64,000 nt of DNA from Prolixibacteraceae bacterium (GCA_023228025.1 JALOCD010000002.1:1-64000), one strand, 5' to 3'; positions 46,023 through 53,379 are shown, counted from the stretch's first letter. Notes: generated by a model not told the origin, from the letters alone. A program made the numbers and translations.

Positions 46023-46943
46023 ATGACCTTATCTCCCAGGGAAAGACTTTTTTCGACCAGGTGGTTTCTTGATTATGGACTGATTACCATCGGATCATTC
46101 ATCATGGCAGTCGGTTATGTCTATTTCATTACACCACATAAAATAGTTCCTGGCGGCGTTTATGGCCTTGGGATCATCGTCCACTACCTGACCAAGGGAA
46201 TCGCCATTTGGCCTGACGGCTTTCCCATTGGTCTGTTCAATTTACTGGTTAACATCCCACTAACTTACATCGGAATAAAGACACTGGGGCGGCGGTTTGG
46301 CGTTAAAACCATTTATGGCTTTGTCTCATCCTCCATATTTATGGATGGGATTACCATGATGCGGATGGTCGGGGATGCCCCGTTGGTCCAGGATGTGTTG
46401 CTCTCCTGCATTTTTGGAGGAGTCCTCACCGGTATCGGCCTTGGACTGATATTTAAATCCAGGGCCACTTCAGGAGGCAGTGATATTGTGGCCATGATCA
46501 TCACAAAGTACACAAGAATTCCCATTGGTCAGATGTTGATTTGGGTCGATTGCGCAATTGTCGTGGTAGCCCTTGCCGCCTTCAAAGATTGGCAGATACC
46601 GCTTTACAGCATCCTGGTCATCTACATCACCGGTCGTGCGGTGGATATGATACTCGAAGGGGCCAACTACAACAAGGCACTGATCATTATTTCAGAGGAA
46701 CATGAGAAAATCCGTGATAAAATCGTCATTGACCTGGAGCGTGGGGGCACCTATCTGAAAGGCATTGGCATGTACACAAATGCCGAGAAGAGTGTGATTT
46801 TCACGGTAGTAAGCCGCAGGGAGGTAGCTATTTTGGAAGAACAGATTGCCGCTATTGATCCGCATGCCTTTATCACCATCATGGATGCCAGCGAGATTTT
46901 GGGCGAAGGCTTCCGCTCCCTCAAACATAAGGTGGAAGATTAA
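46023..46943 (+). CDS. YitT-family (DUF161/DUF2179) membrane protein
   Basis: A 306-residue inner-membrane protein. The N-terminal two thirds holds five or six hydrophobic segments with family motifs (GLITIGSFIMAVGYVYFITP, KIVPGGVYGLGIIVHY, RATSGGSDIVAMII). The cytoplasmic C-terminal DUF2179 domain has ALIIISEEHEKIRDKIV, LERGGTYLKGIGMY and VVSRREVAILEEQI. Function is unknown; transport or sensing is suggested for the family. The gene stands alone after rplS. Confidence 0.92.
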   Translation: MTLSPRERLFSTRWFLDYGLITIGSFIMAVGYVYFITPHKIVPGGVYGLGIIVHYLTKGIAIWPDGFPIGLFNLLVNIPLTYIGIKTLGRRFGVKTIYGFVSSSIFMDGITMMRMVGDAPLVQDVLLSCIFGGVLTGIGLGLIFKSRATSGGSDIVAMIITKYTRIPIGQMLIWVDCAIVVVALAAFKDWQIPLYSILVIYITGRAVDMILEGANYNKALIIISEEHEKIRDKIVIDLERGGTYLKGIGMYTNAEKSVIFTVVSRREVAILEEQIAAIDPHAFITIMDASEILGEGFRSLKHKVED

Positions 46944-46949
46944 TCCCGA

Positions 46950-47069
46950 CCCTACCACAGATTACACAAATTACACAAATTAGGATTACCCTTCGACATG
47001 GTCTCAGCGAGCAATATCGGAAGTTTCACTCGCCCCTTCTCCCAGTCTCCACGTCCCCAAGTCTTTCCT
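46950..47069. repeat. Mixed short repeats: ATTACACAA, CCCTTCGACATGGTCTCAGC and CAGTCTCC types
   Basis: The gap between convergent yitT and the PAS gene holds three unrelated short-repeat families in a row. They are ACAGATTACACAAATTACAC, a CTTCGACATGGTCTCAGCGAG unit, and CTCCCAGTCTCCACGTCCCC. The last is the complement of the unit at 41026. These resemble scattered intergenic repeats seen in many Bacteroidota. Confidence 0.55.
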
Positions 47070-47408
47070 TCATTTTCTCACATGATGTGCCATCTCCCAG
47101 GGAATCTCAAACGAGACCTCTGTCACACCATTAAACACTCCGTCTTTGTACCAGGGAGATTGGCGTATCATCTTTTTTATTCCATTTTTTTCAATGGTAT
47201 AGACATTAGTTTGGGGAGTTTTAAGCATCGAAATCAGTTTGGAACGGGAAGGTTCAGGATGACATTCGATCAAACTAGAACCAATCGTAACCCCGCTATT
47301 GTCGTATTTCGTAAACGCTTTCTTGGATCGGTCATTCATGTATACAATGATCCCATGGAGGTCGCAAATAGTGATTGCAGCCTCATCTTCATCAAGCCAA
47401 CTTTCCAT
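47070..47408 (-). CDS. PAS-domain protein
   Basis: A 112-residue protein consisting of a single PAS domain: DEAAITICDLHGIIVYMNDRS at the start, then GSSLIECHPEPSRSKL and a closing beta sheet (GVFNGVTEVSFEIP). No output domain is attached, so it may sense a ligand or redox state and act through a partner. It starts 12 bases downstream of a GH16-fold repeat protein on the same strand and is probably co-transcribed with it. Relatives carry the ECHPEPSRxKL block in Bacteroidota and Firmicutes; no function is assigned here. Confidence 0.75.
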   Translation of the reverse strand: MESWLDEDEAAITICDLHGIIVYMNDRSKKAFTKYDNSGVTIGSSLIECHPEPSRSKLISMLKTPQTNVYTIEKNGIKKMIRQSPWYKDGVFNGVTEVSFEIPWEMAHHVRK

Positions 47409-47420
47409 CGTTTTAACTTA

Positions 47421-48869
47421 TCAGGATTTTTTAGAAAAAGAGCGAATCCAATCAACTTCGAATCGGTGTGGAAGCAAATGTTCATTGACCTCGCCATGAA
47501 GTGTTGTGAGCATATGGATGAACAAGGGTTCCTTCATTGAAACGGTACTGCTGTGCACCTCTGATCCGTTAATTTTCCAAACAAAATGATTGCCCAAAAT
47601 CTCTAATCTGAAAATATGGTAATGATCATCATTCAATCCTCCTAAATGAACATATTTTGAAGATTTACCTCCGTGATGTTCAATGACTCCCATTCCTACA
47701 CCGTTTTTACCGCTCCGGAACAGATCTACCTGCGGAAATGTGGATTCGCCGGTCAAGGTAAAAGCCGACGTAATGGAGGGATCCTTCTTAAACCGCGCCT
47801 TCGTTTCGATAATACCATCCTTCAGACGAAAGGAGGCAGCACTGTTAAGAATGGCGGAGGTGTATTCATATTGCTTTGGTAGAAGTCCAACCGATGGGTC
47901 CCATACAGTACCCTGAATTTTCTCTTTCTTTGCCCAAATAGAGAGTGTTTTGTTGTTCAATTCGATGTTCTTTTCACCGTTGAAACCCTGCATTTCATCC
48001 TTTTGCGAAAAACTTTTCCCCGCTGTTCGAAAGGCAATCCAGTTTTCCGGTTGCCAATACTTGTTGTCCAATTTTTTTTCGGTAAAATTCGCCTCAAAGG
48101 CAATTTCCCATTTTTCGAAAAAATCAAGTTCTTTGGCTCTTTTAAGTTTCCTGTAATCAGCCATAAATTTGCCTTTGTCAATTGCATTAAAGGTCAATAC
48201 ATCTTTGTACTGCTCACTTTTGAGAAACCTCTTCTTATCCTTCAAATAGGCAATCTTATCGTTGAATTCTTTGGTAGTTGTAAAAATCTTCAATTCTCCG
48301 AAACGCTTTAAATCTTTTGATTCTATTGTTTTAAGATAAGTAAGATACCTTTCAGACCTACTGAATTTTCTCCAGAAAATGATATCCCCACTTTTCCTTA
48401 GCTGATTAAATTCCTTTAAAATATGATAATCAGGAGTTTTAATAAACTCCTTCTTTTTTAGAGCAGCTCTCCGACTCCCGAATTCAACCGATTCAACAAC
48501 CTTCTGAAGTTCTACAAATCTTTTAAGTGCGGGCCCCGACAAAATATTCTGAAACCTCACCAACCGGTCGGAATCCAAAATTTTGTGATAATTTTTTATG
48601 GCATAAGAGCCCGCCAGCGTTTTGTACTCCTTGAGAAGTTTGTCTTCGTGACTTCCGGCAAATTGGAGGGATTCCATCTTCCTCTTTTTATGCTGAAAGT
48701 CAGAGGATTCAATGAGGTTTTTTAAATCCTTAAATTGTTTCAATTCTTCAGAACGCTCCATTTCATTGAGATCGTCCCGCATTTTAATCAATTTTTCCCA
48801 TTTCGCGTCGAGTTGATCCGCCGAGGGAAGAAGTCCTAAAGCACATTTCAGTCTAAAAGGGATTGACAT
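47421..48869 (-). CDS. GH16-fold protein with three 72-residue N-terminal repeats and a degenerate active site
   Basis: A 482-residue protein with no signal peptide. Residues 40-111, 112-183 and 184-255 are three gapless repeats of 72 residues. Shared marks are LK-x-F-x-x-L near the start (LKQFKDL, LKRFVEL, LKRFGEL), an SxEF/TKEF-type turn, a Lys-rich helix and a (Y/F)xxLxxxxxLxF/Y end. From about 256 (FEANFTEKKLDNKYWQPENW) it has a GH16-like jelly-roll. The catalytic ExDxxE motif is replaced by QVDLFR, so both catalytic Glu are missing and hydrolysis is unlikely. It may bind glycan or protein. A PAS-protein gene follows 12 bases later. Confidence 0.7.
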   Translation of the reverse strand: MSIPFRLKCALGLLPSADQLDAKWEKLIKMRDDLNEMERSEELKQFKDLKNLIESSDFQHKKRKMESLQFAGSHEDKLLKEYKTLAGSYAIKNYHKILDSDRLVRFQNILSGPALKRFVELQKVVESVEFGSRRAALKKKEFIKTPDYHILKEFNQLRKSGDIIFWRKFSRSERYLTYLKTIESKDLKRFGELKIFTTTKEFNDKIAYLKDKKRFLKSEQYKDVLTFNAIDKGKFMADYRKLKRAKELDFFEKWEIAFEANFTEKKLDNKYWQPENWIAFRTAGKSFSQKDEMQGFNGEKNIELNNKTLSIWAKKEKIQGTVWDPSVGLLPKQYEYTSAILNSAASFRLKDGIIETKARFKKDPSITSAFTLTGESTFPQVDLFRSGKNGVGMGVIEHHGGKSSKYVHLGGLNDDHYHIFRLEILGNHFVWKINGSEVHSSTVSMKEPLFIHMLTTLHGEVNEHLLPHRFEVDWIRSFSKKS

Positions 48870-48922
48870 GATGTTTGAATTAGTTATTGAACAAATTTAA
48901 AATAATCCCCGAAAAAAATGGC

Positions 48923-48930
48923 TAGTTTTG
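48923..48930 (+). promoter_or_regulatory. -7 promoter box of rsmF
   Basis: TAGTTTTG matches TAnnTTTG. It includes the TTG at 48928, an in-frame alternative start, so that codon would lie upstream of the transcription start. The ATG at 48946 is therefore the likely start, with a leader of about ten bases. Confidence 0.5.
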
Positions 48931-48945
48931 GCAAAAAGAGTTCAA

Positions 48946-50352
48946 ATGATCTTACTTCCCGAGTCTTTTGATTTGAGAATGAAAACGATTCTTGGTGATG
49001 GTTTTCTGAAATTCAGCGATTCAATTTCTTCTGCCGTCAACCATTCGATCCGGATCAATACAAAAAAAATAGAAAAAGAATTAAACCTGTCTCCTGTTCA
49101 GACCTGTTCAACAGGATATTACCTCGATCAACGGCCCATCTTTACTCTCGATCCGCTCTTTCATGCCGGCGCCTATTACGTACAGGAGTCGAGTTCTATG
49201 TTCCTGGAACAATTCATTCGTCATGCCCCAAAAAAACCTTTACGGGTGCTGGATTTGTGCGCAGCTCCGGGAGGTAAAAGCACCCATTTAAGCTCACTCC
49301 TTCCTTCGGATTCACTTTTGGTTAGCAACGAGGTGATCCATTCCAGGGCATTGGTATTGTCTGAAAACCTTAAAAAATGGGGTAACCCAAATGTGGTGGT
49401 TACCTGCAATGATCCCAGGGACTTTTCCCGCCTCCCAGGCTTTTTTGACGTCATTGTCGTCGATGCGCCCTGTTCAGGAGAAGGATTGTTCAGGCGCGAT
49501 CCATCAGCCATCGATGAGTGGTCCGAATCCAACACCTCGATATGTGCCCAGCGGCAGAAAAGGATTCTGGCTGACGTTTGGCCAGCCCTTGCTGAAAATG
49601 GGATGCTGGTTTATAGTACCTGTACCTATAATCCGGCCGAAAACGAAGAGAACATCTCCTGGCTGGCCGATTTTGCCGAAGTCGAAGGTATTGAACTTAC
49701 TATTCCGGAACAATGGGGAATCGTAACCACTGAAGCAAACAATGTCCCCTGTTACCGCTTCTATCCGCACAAGGTACCCGGAGAGGGCTATTTTACTGCG
49801 GCTATTCAAAAAAAAGGGAGCGTTGAAGGAGAGAAGCGCAGCAAAGAGAAATCCGCGTTACCGCTTGCCTCCAAAACAGAACAATCAGTTTTGAGTAATT
49901 TGCTTCAACAACTTCCGCTTTCCCTGGTGAAGTTTGAAGAAAACTTTCTTGCATTTCCAACCAACCTGCTTCAATCATTGGATCAGGTCAAAGCCGCGCT
50001 CCGTATCATTCATGCCGGGGTAAAAGTGGGGGAAATCAAACAAACCAGCCTTGTACCCGCGCACGATCTCGCCGTTTCCACCATCATCAATACATCGCAT
50101 TTCCCATCTTTGGATCTAACGCTAGAACAGTCGCTCAGTTTTTTGAAAAGGGATGATTTCCGGCTTGATTTTCAGGATCAGGGATGGAACCTGCTCACCT
50201 ACCATAGCCATCCGCTCGGATGGGCCAAAAACATCGGGAGCCGGTTCAACAACGGTTATCCCAAAGAGTGGCGCATCAGGATGTCAACCATTGAATTTAC
50301 CGGCGAAAGACTCGTGAAGGAAGCGAAAAAATTCCCACCAATCAAATTATGA
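48946..50352 (+). CDS. rsmF: 16S rRNA (cytosine-C5) methyltransferase, RsmF/NOP2 family
   Basis: A 468-residue SAM-dependent enzyme that makes 5-methylcytosine in rRNA. The SAM motif is VLDLCAAPGGKSTHL, followed by SNEVIHSRALVL, the catalytic-loop VDAPCSGEGLFRRD with the release Cys, and YSTCTYNPAENE with the nucleophile Cys. An RsmF-type C-terminal PUA-like region has HPLGWAKNIGSRFNNGYPKEWRIR. The stop codon TGA is the first part of an adjoining AGTTAGG/AGTTATA repeat tract. It converges on nspC. Confidence 0.9.
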   Translation: MILLPESFDLRMKTILGDGFLKFSDSISSAVNHSIRINTKKIEKELNLSPVQTCSTGYYLDQRPIFTLDPLFHAGAYYVQESSSMFLEQFIRHAPKKPLRVLDLCAAPGGKSTHLSSLLPSDSLLVSNEVIHSRALVLSENLKKWGNPNVVVTCNDPRDFSRLPGFFDVIVVDAPCSGEGLFRRDPSAIDEWSESNTSICAQRQKRILADVWPALAENGMLVYSTCTYNPAENEENISWLADFAEVEGIELTIPEQWGIVTTEANNVPCYRFYPHKVPGEGYFTAAIQKKGSVEGEKRSKEKSALPLASKTEQSVLSNLLQQLPLSLVKFEENFLAFPTNLLQSLDQVKAALRIIHAGVKVGEIKQTSLVPAHDLAVSTIINTSHFPSLDLTLEQSLSFLKRDDFRLDFQDQGWNLLTYHSHPLGWAKNIGSRFNNGYPKEWRIRMSTIEFTGERLVKEAKKFPPIKL

Positions 50353-50486
50353 GTTAGGAGTTAGGAGTTATAAGTTATAAGTTATAAGTTATAAGTTATA
50401 AGTTATAAGTTATAAGTTATGAGTTATGAGTTATGAATTTTAACAGATTAAGATAGTTGCGTCATAACTCATATCTCATAACTCAC
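50351..50486. repeat. AGTTATA heptamer tandem repeat with inverted partner
   Basis: About eleven 7-base units run from the rsmF stop: two AGTTAGG, about six AGTTATA, then three AGTTATG. After a 35-base spacer, the opposite-strand units CATAACTCATATCTCATAACTC end at the nspC stop region. The two arms are complementary and lie exactly between convergent genes. Confidence 0.9.
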
Positions 50487-50487
50487 T

Positions 50488-51633
50488 TCAGTCCATCCTC
50501 GCTTTATAGTCCTCATACCCGAACTCTCTCAGGAAGGTAAATCCGCTCTCCTCATTCCAAATTCCGATGGAAGGATGCGCAACTCCATTGAACATGGTGG
50601 TTTTGACGATCGTGTAATGGATCATATCCTCAAACAGAATAGGATCGCCGGGTTTGAGTGGTTCATCGAACGACCAATATCCCATGTAATCGCCCGCCAG
50701 GCAAGAATTTCCGCCCATGCGGTAGGCATATTTTCCTTCAACAGCTTCCTGGTAAGCTCCCCTGATTTTGGGTTGGTAGGGCATCTCCAGACAATCGGGC
50801 ATGTGGGCGGTAAATGAAACATTCAGGATAGCCGTTTTAATCCCTTTGTTCTCGACCACATCCACCACCGAAGCCAGCAAAAATCCCGTTTCCCAGGCAA
50901 AAGCACTGCCCGGTTCAAGGATGACCGACAGATTTGGCCACCTGGATTTAAATGCTTGAAGTACACCGACAAGATGGCTCGCATCATAGTCATTGCGGGT
51001 TATCAGATGGCCACCGCCAAAATTGACCCATTTTAATTGATCCAGGAATTTTCCAAAATGCAATTCAAAAGCCTCCAGGGTCTTCTCCAAATCGTAGGAA
51101 GTCGACTCGCACAGGGTATGAAAATGAAACCCTTCGACACCTACCGGGAGTTTGTTGCCAAGTTGTTTGGCGGTGATCCCGAGCCTGGCGCCGGGAGCAC
51201 AGGGATTGTACAATTCAGTCGCAACTTCGGAGAATTCAGGATTGACCCTTAAGCCTACCGTGATTGCGCTTGGATGAGCCTTAACGCGATCAATAAAATG
51301 CGCCAATTGGGTCAGTGAATTGAAGGTAATGTGCGAAGAACAATCAAGCACTATCTGAAAATCTGATTCTGTAAAAGCCGGTGAATAGGTGTGCGCAAGG
51401 CAGTTCATCTCCTCGAAGGCGAGTCTGGCTTCGTTGGCCCCGCTTGCAGTTGCCCCGGTAATGTATTCCCGAACAATTGGAAAGATCTTCCACAGTGAGA
51501 ACCCTTTGAAAGCCAGAACAATCTCAACCCCAGCCTCCTGACTTACACTCCGGATCTTCTCCAGGTTATTGCGCAGCAGGGTTTCTTCGATGACGTAACA
51601 GGGGTTGGGTATTTTTGAAAAATCGATGGACAT
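50488..51633 (-). CDS. nspC: Carboxynorspermidine decarboxylase
   Basis: A 381-residue PLP enzyme of the alanine racemase fold. It decarboxylates carboxynorspermidine or carboxyspermidine, the last step of the alternative polyamine route common in Bacteroidota. The PLP lysine is Lys43 in VLAFKGFSLWKIF; the glycine-rich phosphate-binding stretch is VNFGGGHLITRNDYD, and LEPGSAFAWETGF and the Cys-containing GNSCLAGDYMGYWSFD follow. No other polyamine gene is in the window. Confidence 0.93.
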   Translation of the reverse strand: MSIDFSKIPNPCYVIEETLLRNNLEKIRSVSQEAGVEIVLAFKGFSLWKIFPIVREYITGATASGANEARLAFEEMNCLAHTYSPAFTESDFQIVLDCSSHITFNSLTQLAHFIDRVKAHPSAITVGLRVNPEFSEVATELYNPCAPGARLGITAKQLGNKLPVGVEGFHFHTLCESTSYDLEKTLEAFELHFGKFLDQLKWVNFGGGHLITRNDYDASHLVGVLQAFKSRWPNLSVILEPGSAFAWETGFLLASVVDVVENKGIKTAILNVSFTAHMPDCLEMPYQPKIRGAYQEAVEGKYAYRMGGNSCLAGDYMGYWSFDEPLKPGDPILFEDMIHYTIVKTTMFNGVAHPSIGIWNEESGFTFLREFGYEDYKARMD

Positions 51634-51768
51634 GTTAATTTGAAAATGTGAAATTGTGAGAATGTGAAATTGTGAAAATTAAAAATTCACCGAGAAATTC
51701 GATTTATCTTGTAATATACTTATATTTAAAGTAGTATAATCGGGATCTTAGTTTTCAATTTTTACCGG

Positions 51769-51776
51769 CAAAGATA
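51769..51776 (-). promoter_or_regulatory. -7 promoter box of nspC
   Basis: The minus strand reads TATCTTTG, matching TAnnTTTG. It would give a leader of roughly 130 bases before the nspC ATG. No -33 TTTG is seen at standard spacing. Confidence 0.35.
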
Positions 51777-51912
51777 AAACTAATTAAACAATCTCTTTCT
51801 GCCAGACGGATGGGCATTTTTGATGCAAATCGGCAACAATGAATTGCGTTCTTTAAAATATTGCACCTTTTTTCCAAAATAAATCCTTCCCTACTTTTTT
51901 ATGAGAGTGAAC

Positions 51913-52003
51913 GACCGTAAATTTATATAGAGTTCGTGCACAAAACTTAGGCAGATCCGAAAAGCCTGAAAAAGAGTAGGATTTTATTCAATACTTTACG
52001 GTC
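51913..52003 (+). promoter_or_regulatory. Inverted repeat GACCGTAAA...TTTACGGTC bracketing the peptide leader
   Basis: GACCGTAAA at 51913-51921 is the exact reverse complement of TTTACGGTC at 51995-52003, which abuts the ATG of the first peptide. If both lie in one transcript, pairing would hide the translation start. As DNA sites they could bind a repressor. Which applies is unknown. Confidence 0.4.
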
Positions 52004-52156
52004 ATGAAAGAGTTAGAAAAAAGTGAATTAATGGAGGTGGATGGAGGAGTATTGCCATGGTTGATAGCTGTAGGCATTGCTGCAATTGGCCAGGTGATCT
52101 CAGATTGGGATAATTTTGAAAGAGGACTTTTTGGAAAACCTTACAAAGCAAAATGA
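52004..52156 (+). CDS. Double-glycine-leader peptide 1 (bacteriocin-like), 50 residues
   Basis: A 50-residue peptide opening MKELEKSELMEVDGG, a 15-residue leader of the type cut after Gly-Gly by C39-peptidase ABC transporters. It has spaced hydrophobic residues Leu4, Leu9 and Val12 and the GG at 14-15. The predicted mature part has 35 residues: a hydrophobic, Gly/Ala-rich helix (VLPWLIAVGIAAIGQVISDW) and a charged tail ending GKPYKAK. This fits an amphipathic or pore-forming class II bacteriocin or a signalling peptide. The next peptide starts one base after its stop. No transporter or maturation gene is nearby. Confidence 0.65.
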   Translation: MKELEKSELMEVDGGVLPWLIAVGIAAIGQVISDWDNFERGLFGKPYKAK

Positions 52157-52157
52157 A

Positions 52158-52328
52158 ATGAAAGAGTTAAACTTTGAAGAATTAAGGACAATTGAAGGCG
52201 GTGCATCTTTTGCTTACCGTATTGGTCAACTGCTGAGAGGAGTTTTCATGTCTGCAGGAAATCCCTTTGGCTATTGCAATTTTATTTCTGGCTGTCTAAT
52301 AAATGAAGAAGAAGCTAACAAAAAATAA
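52158..52328 (+). CDS. Double-glycine-leader peptide 2 (bacteriocin-like), 56 residues
   Basis: A 56-residue peptide with leader MKELNFEELRTIEGG: same length, same MKEL start and same GG position as peptide 1, and an excellent match to the LSxxELxxIxGG leader pattern. The predicted 41-residue mature part has Tyr/Arg/Gly-rich sequence, then GNPFGYCNFISGC with two Cys six residues apart that may form a disulfide, and a polar tail. ATG 52158 is preferred; an in-frame TTG at 52116 would place 14 unrelated residues before the leader. The one-base gap from peptide 1 suggests coupled, equimolar synthesis. Confidence 0.7.
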   Translation: MKELNFEELRTIEGGASFAYRIGQLLRGVFMSAGNPFGYCNFISGCLINEEEANKK

Positions 52329-52338
52329 CAAAGAATGT

Positions 52339-52371
52339 AAGAATGAGGTTAGCAAGACTAACCTCATTCTT
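52339..52371 (+). terminator. Perfect 14-bp hairpin after the peptide pair
   Basis: AAGAATGAGGTTAG pairs exactly with CTAACCTCATTCTT across a five-base loop, eleven bases after peptide 2. The following bases are AT-rich (AGAATTTAAATTT) rather than a pure T-run, so it may be a leaky terminator or an mRNA-stabilising hairpin that lets the next small gene be made at a lower level. Confidence 0.65.
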
Positions 52372-52396
52372 AGAATTTAAATTTAACAAAACTTAT

Positions 52397-52522
52397 ATGC
52401 AAGAAAAAACAAAAAAAGAACTAATCCGAATGATTACATTTTTAGTTGTATTTGTCATTTCCATATTAATATTTTCGAATTGGAATAGTATAGAGAAATT
52501 TGTCATGCAATTATTTAAATAA
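52397..52522 (+). CDS. Small single-pass membrane protein, 41 residues (possible immunity or accessory protein)
   Basis: ATG 52397 opens a 41-residue frame with a basic start (MQEKTKKELIRM), one hydrophobic segment (ITFLVVFVISILIF, residues 13-26), and a polar tail ending MQLFK. Size and layout fit small immunity or accessory proteins found beside class II bacteriocins, and its position downstream of two double-glycine peptides supports this, but there is no sequence match I can name. Confidence 0.45.
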   Translation: MQEKTKKELIRMITFLVVFVISILIFSNWNSIEKFVMQLFK

Positions 52523-52572
52523 ATTATATTTCACTGATTATCATTAGAATATAATTATTTGAATTTATAAAA

Positions 52573-53184
52573 AACCACAACGTGGTTGAATATGAATAGC
52601 CACCGGTGCAACCGGTGGAATAGGAATCAATGCCCCCCACCACAACCACAAAGTGGTTGAATTTCAATCAATAACATGAGCACATATACCCAATTAATAT
52701 ACCATTTCGTATATAGCACGAAAAACAGGGACAATTCCCTTTACGCAGACCACCGAACTGATTTATACAAATATATCTGGGGAATATTGAACAATAAAAA
52801 TTGTCATTTATACAGAATCGGTGGATTATCGGATCACATCCATATTCTTACCCATGTTCATCCAACGATCGCACCGGCTACGTTAATAAAAGACATAAAA
52901 TTGGCGAGTTCAGAATTTATCACAACGAATCAATTATTTCCTGATTTCACTCGGTGGCAGAGTGGATATGGGGGATTTTCCTGCTCTTTTCAAGATAAGG
53001 ATAGATTAATAGAATACATCAAAAATCAAGAGCAACATCATATGAAGAAAACATTCAAGGAAGAGTTGATTGACTTATTGAATGAACACGGAATAGCATT
53101 TGATGAGAAATATCTGCTTTAAAATTCAACCACGATGTGGTTGTGTTCCTCTTTCATTCCATTTACCACCGGTTCCACCGGTGG
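52573..53184 (+). mobile_element. REP-associated transposase element with mirror-image hairpins
   Basis: The element carries one transposase gene. Left of it lie hairpins AACCAC-AAC-GTGGTT (52573-52587), CCACCGGT-GCA-ACCGGTGG (52600-52618) and AACCAC-AAA-GTGGTT (52644-52658). Right of it lie AACCAC-GAT-GTGGTT (53128-53142) and CCACCGGT-TCC-ACCGGTGG (53166-53184). The outer left CCACCGGT hairpin with its GAATATGAATAG flank is repeated inverted on the right (CTATTCATATTC), giving an inverted REP pair around the gene. Confidence 0.75.
52676..53122 (+). CDS. REP-associated tyrosine transposase (RAYT), Y1/HUH family
   Basis: A 148-residue HUH endonuclease of the IS200/IS605-related RAYT group. 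The HUH motif is in GLSDHIHILTHVHP, where HIH provides the metal-binding histidines. The catalytic Tyr is probably in DRLIEYIKNQEQHH. The start TQLIYHFVYSTKNRDNSL and FTRWQSGYGGFSCS are typical of the Bacteroidota clade. It would nick single-stranded hairpin DNA, most likely the flanking CCACCGGT or AACCAC palindromes. The frame is intact. Confidence 0.88.
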   Translation: MSTYTQLIYHFVYSTKNRDNSLYADHRTDLYKYIWGILNNKNCHLYRIGGLSDHIHILTHVHPTIAPATLIKDIKLASSEFITTNQLFPDFTRWQSGYGGFSCSFQDKDRLIEYIKNQEQHHMKKTFKEELIDLLNEHGIAFDEKYLL

Positions 53185-53379
53185 CTATTCATATTCAATC
53201 CTTTCAGGATTACGAGGAAAATTCACACCTGATTGTGAAGGTGATAATTAGATACATTTTAAGCATTATTTGACGTTCCATGGTGCTTTTAAATCCGATC
53301 ATCCCCACTTAGACTATGGTCAGAAACCGATTCACTTCAAACATTGCAAATCCGTCAAACATTTCAAACCATTTCCTGC
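53185..53379. other. Spacer between the RAYT element and dciA
   Basis: About 195 bases follow the right-hand hairpin pair before the convergent dciA stop. A weak GAAAATTCACACC / GGTGATAATT pairing is present, but I see no gene or clear terminator. Confidence 0.3.

Larger units (their letters stand above)
51634..52003. other. Intergenic region between nspC and the double-glycine peptide cassette
   Basis: A 370-base AT-rich gap between divergent genes. Next to nspC it holds AATGTGAAATTGTG-type short repeats (about 51641-51690). In the middle is a minus-strand -7 box, and on the peptide side a 9-base inverted repeat brackets the leader. No open frame resembling a gene is seen. Confidence 0.45.

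Noticed and set aside
50365..50432. Possible CRISPR-like array from the regular AGTTATA units
   Set aside because: Units are only 7 bases, lie head to tail without unique spacers, and no cas gene is in the window.
52116..52157. Earlier TTG start for double-glycine peptide 2
   Set aside because: It would put 14 unrelated residues before the leader, and the leader from ATG 52158 matches that of peptide 1 in length and start.
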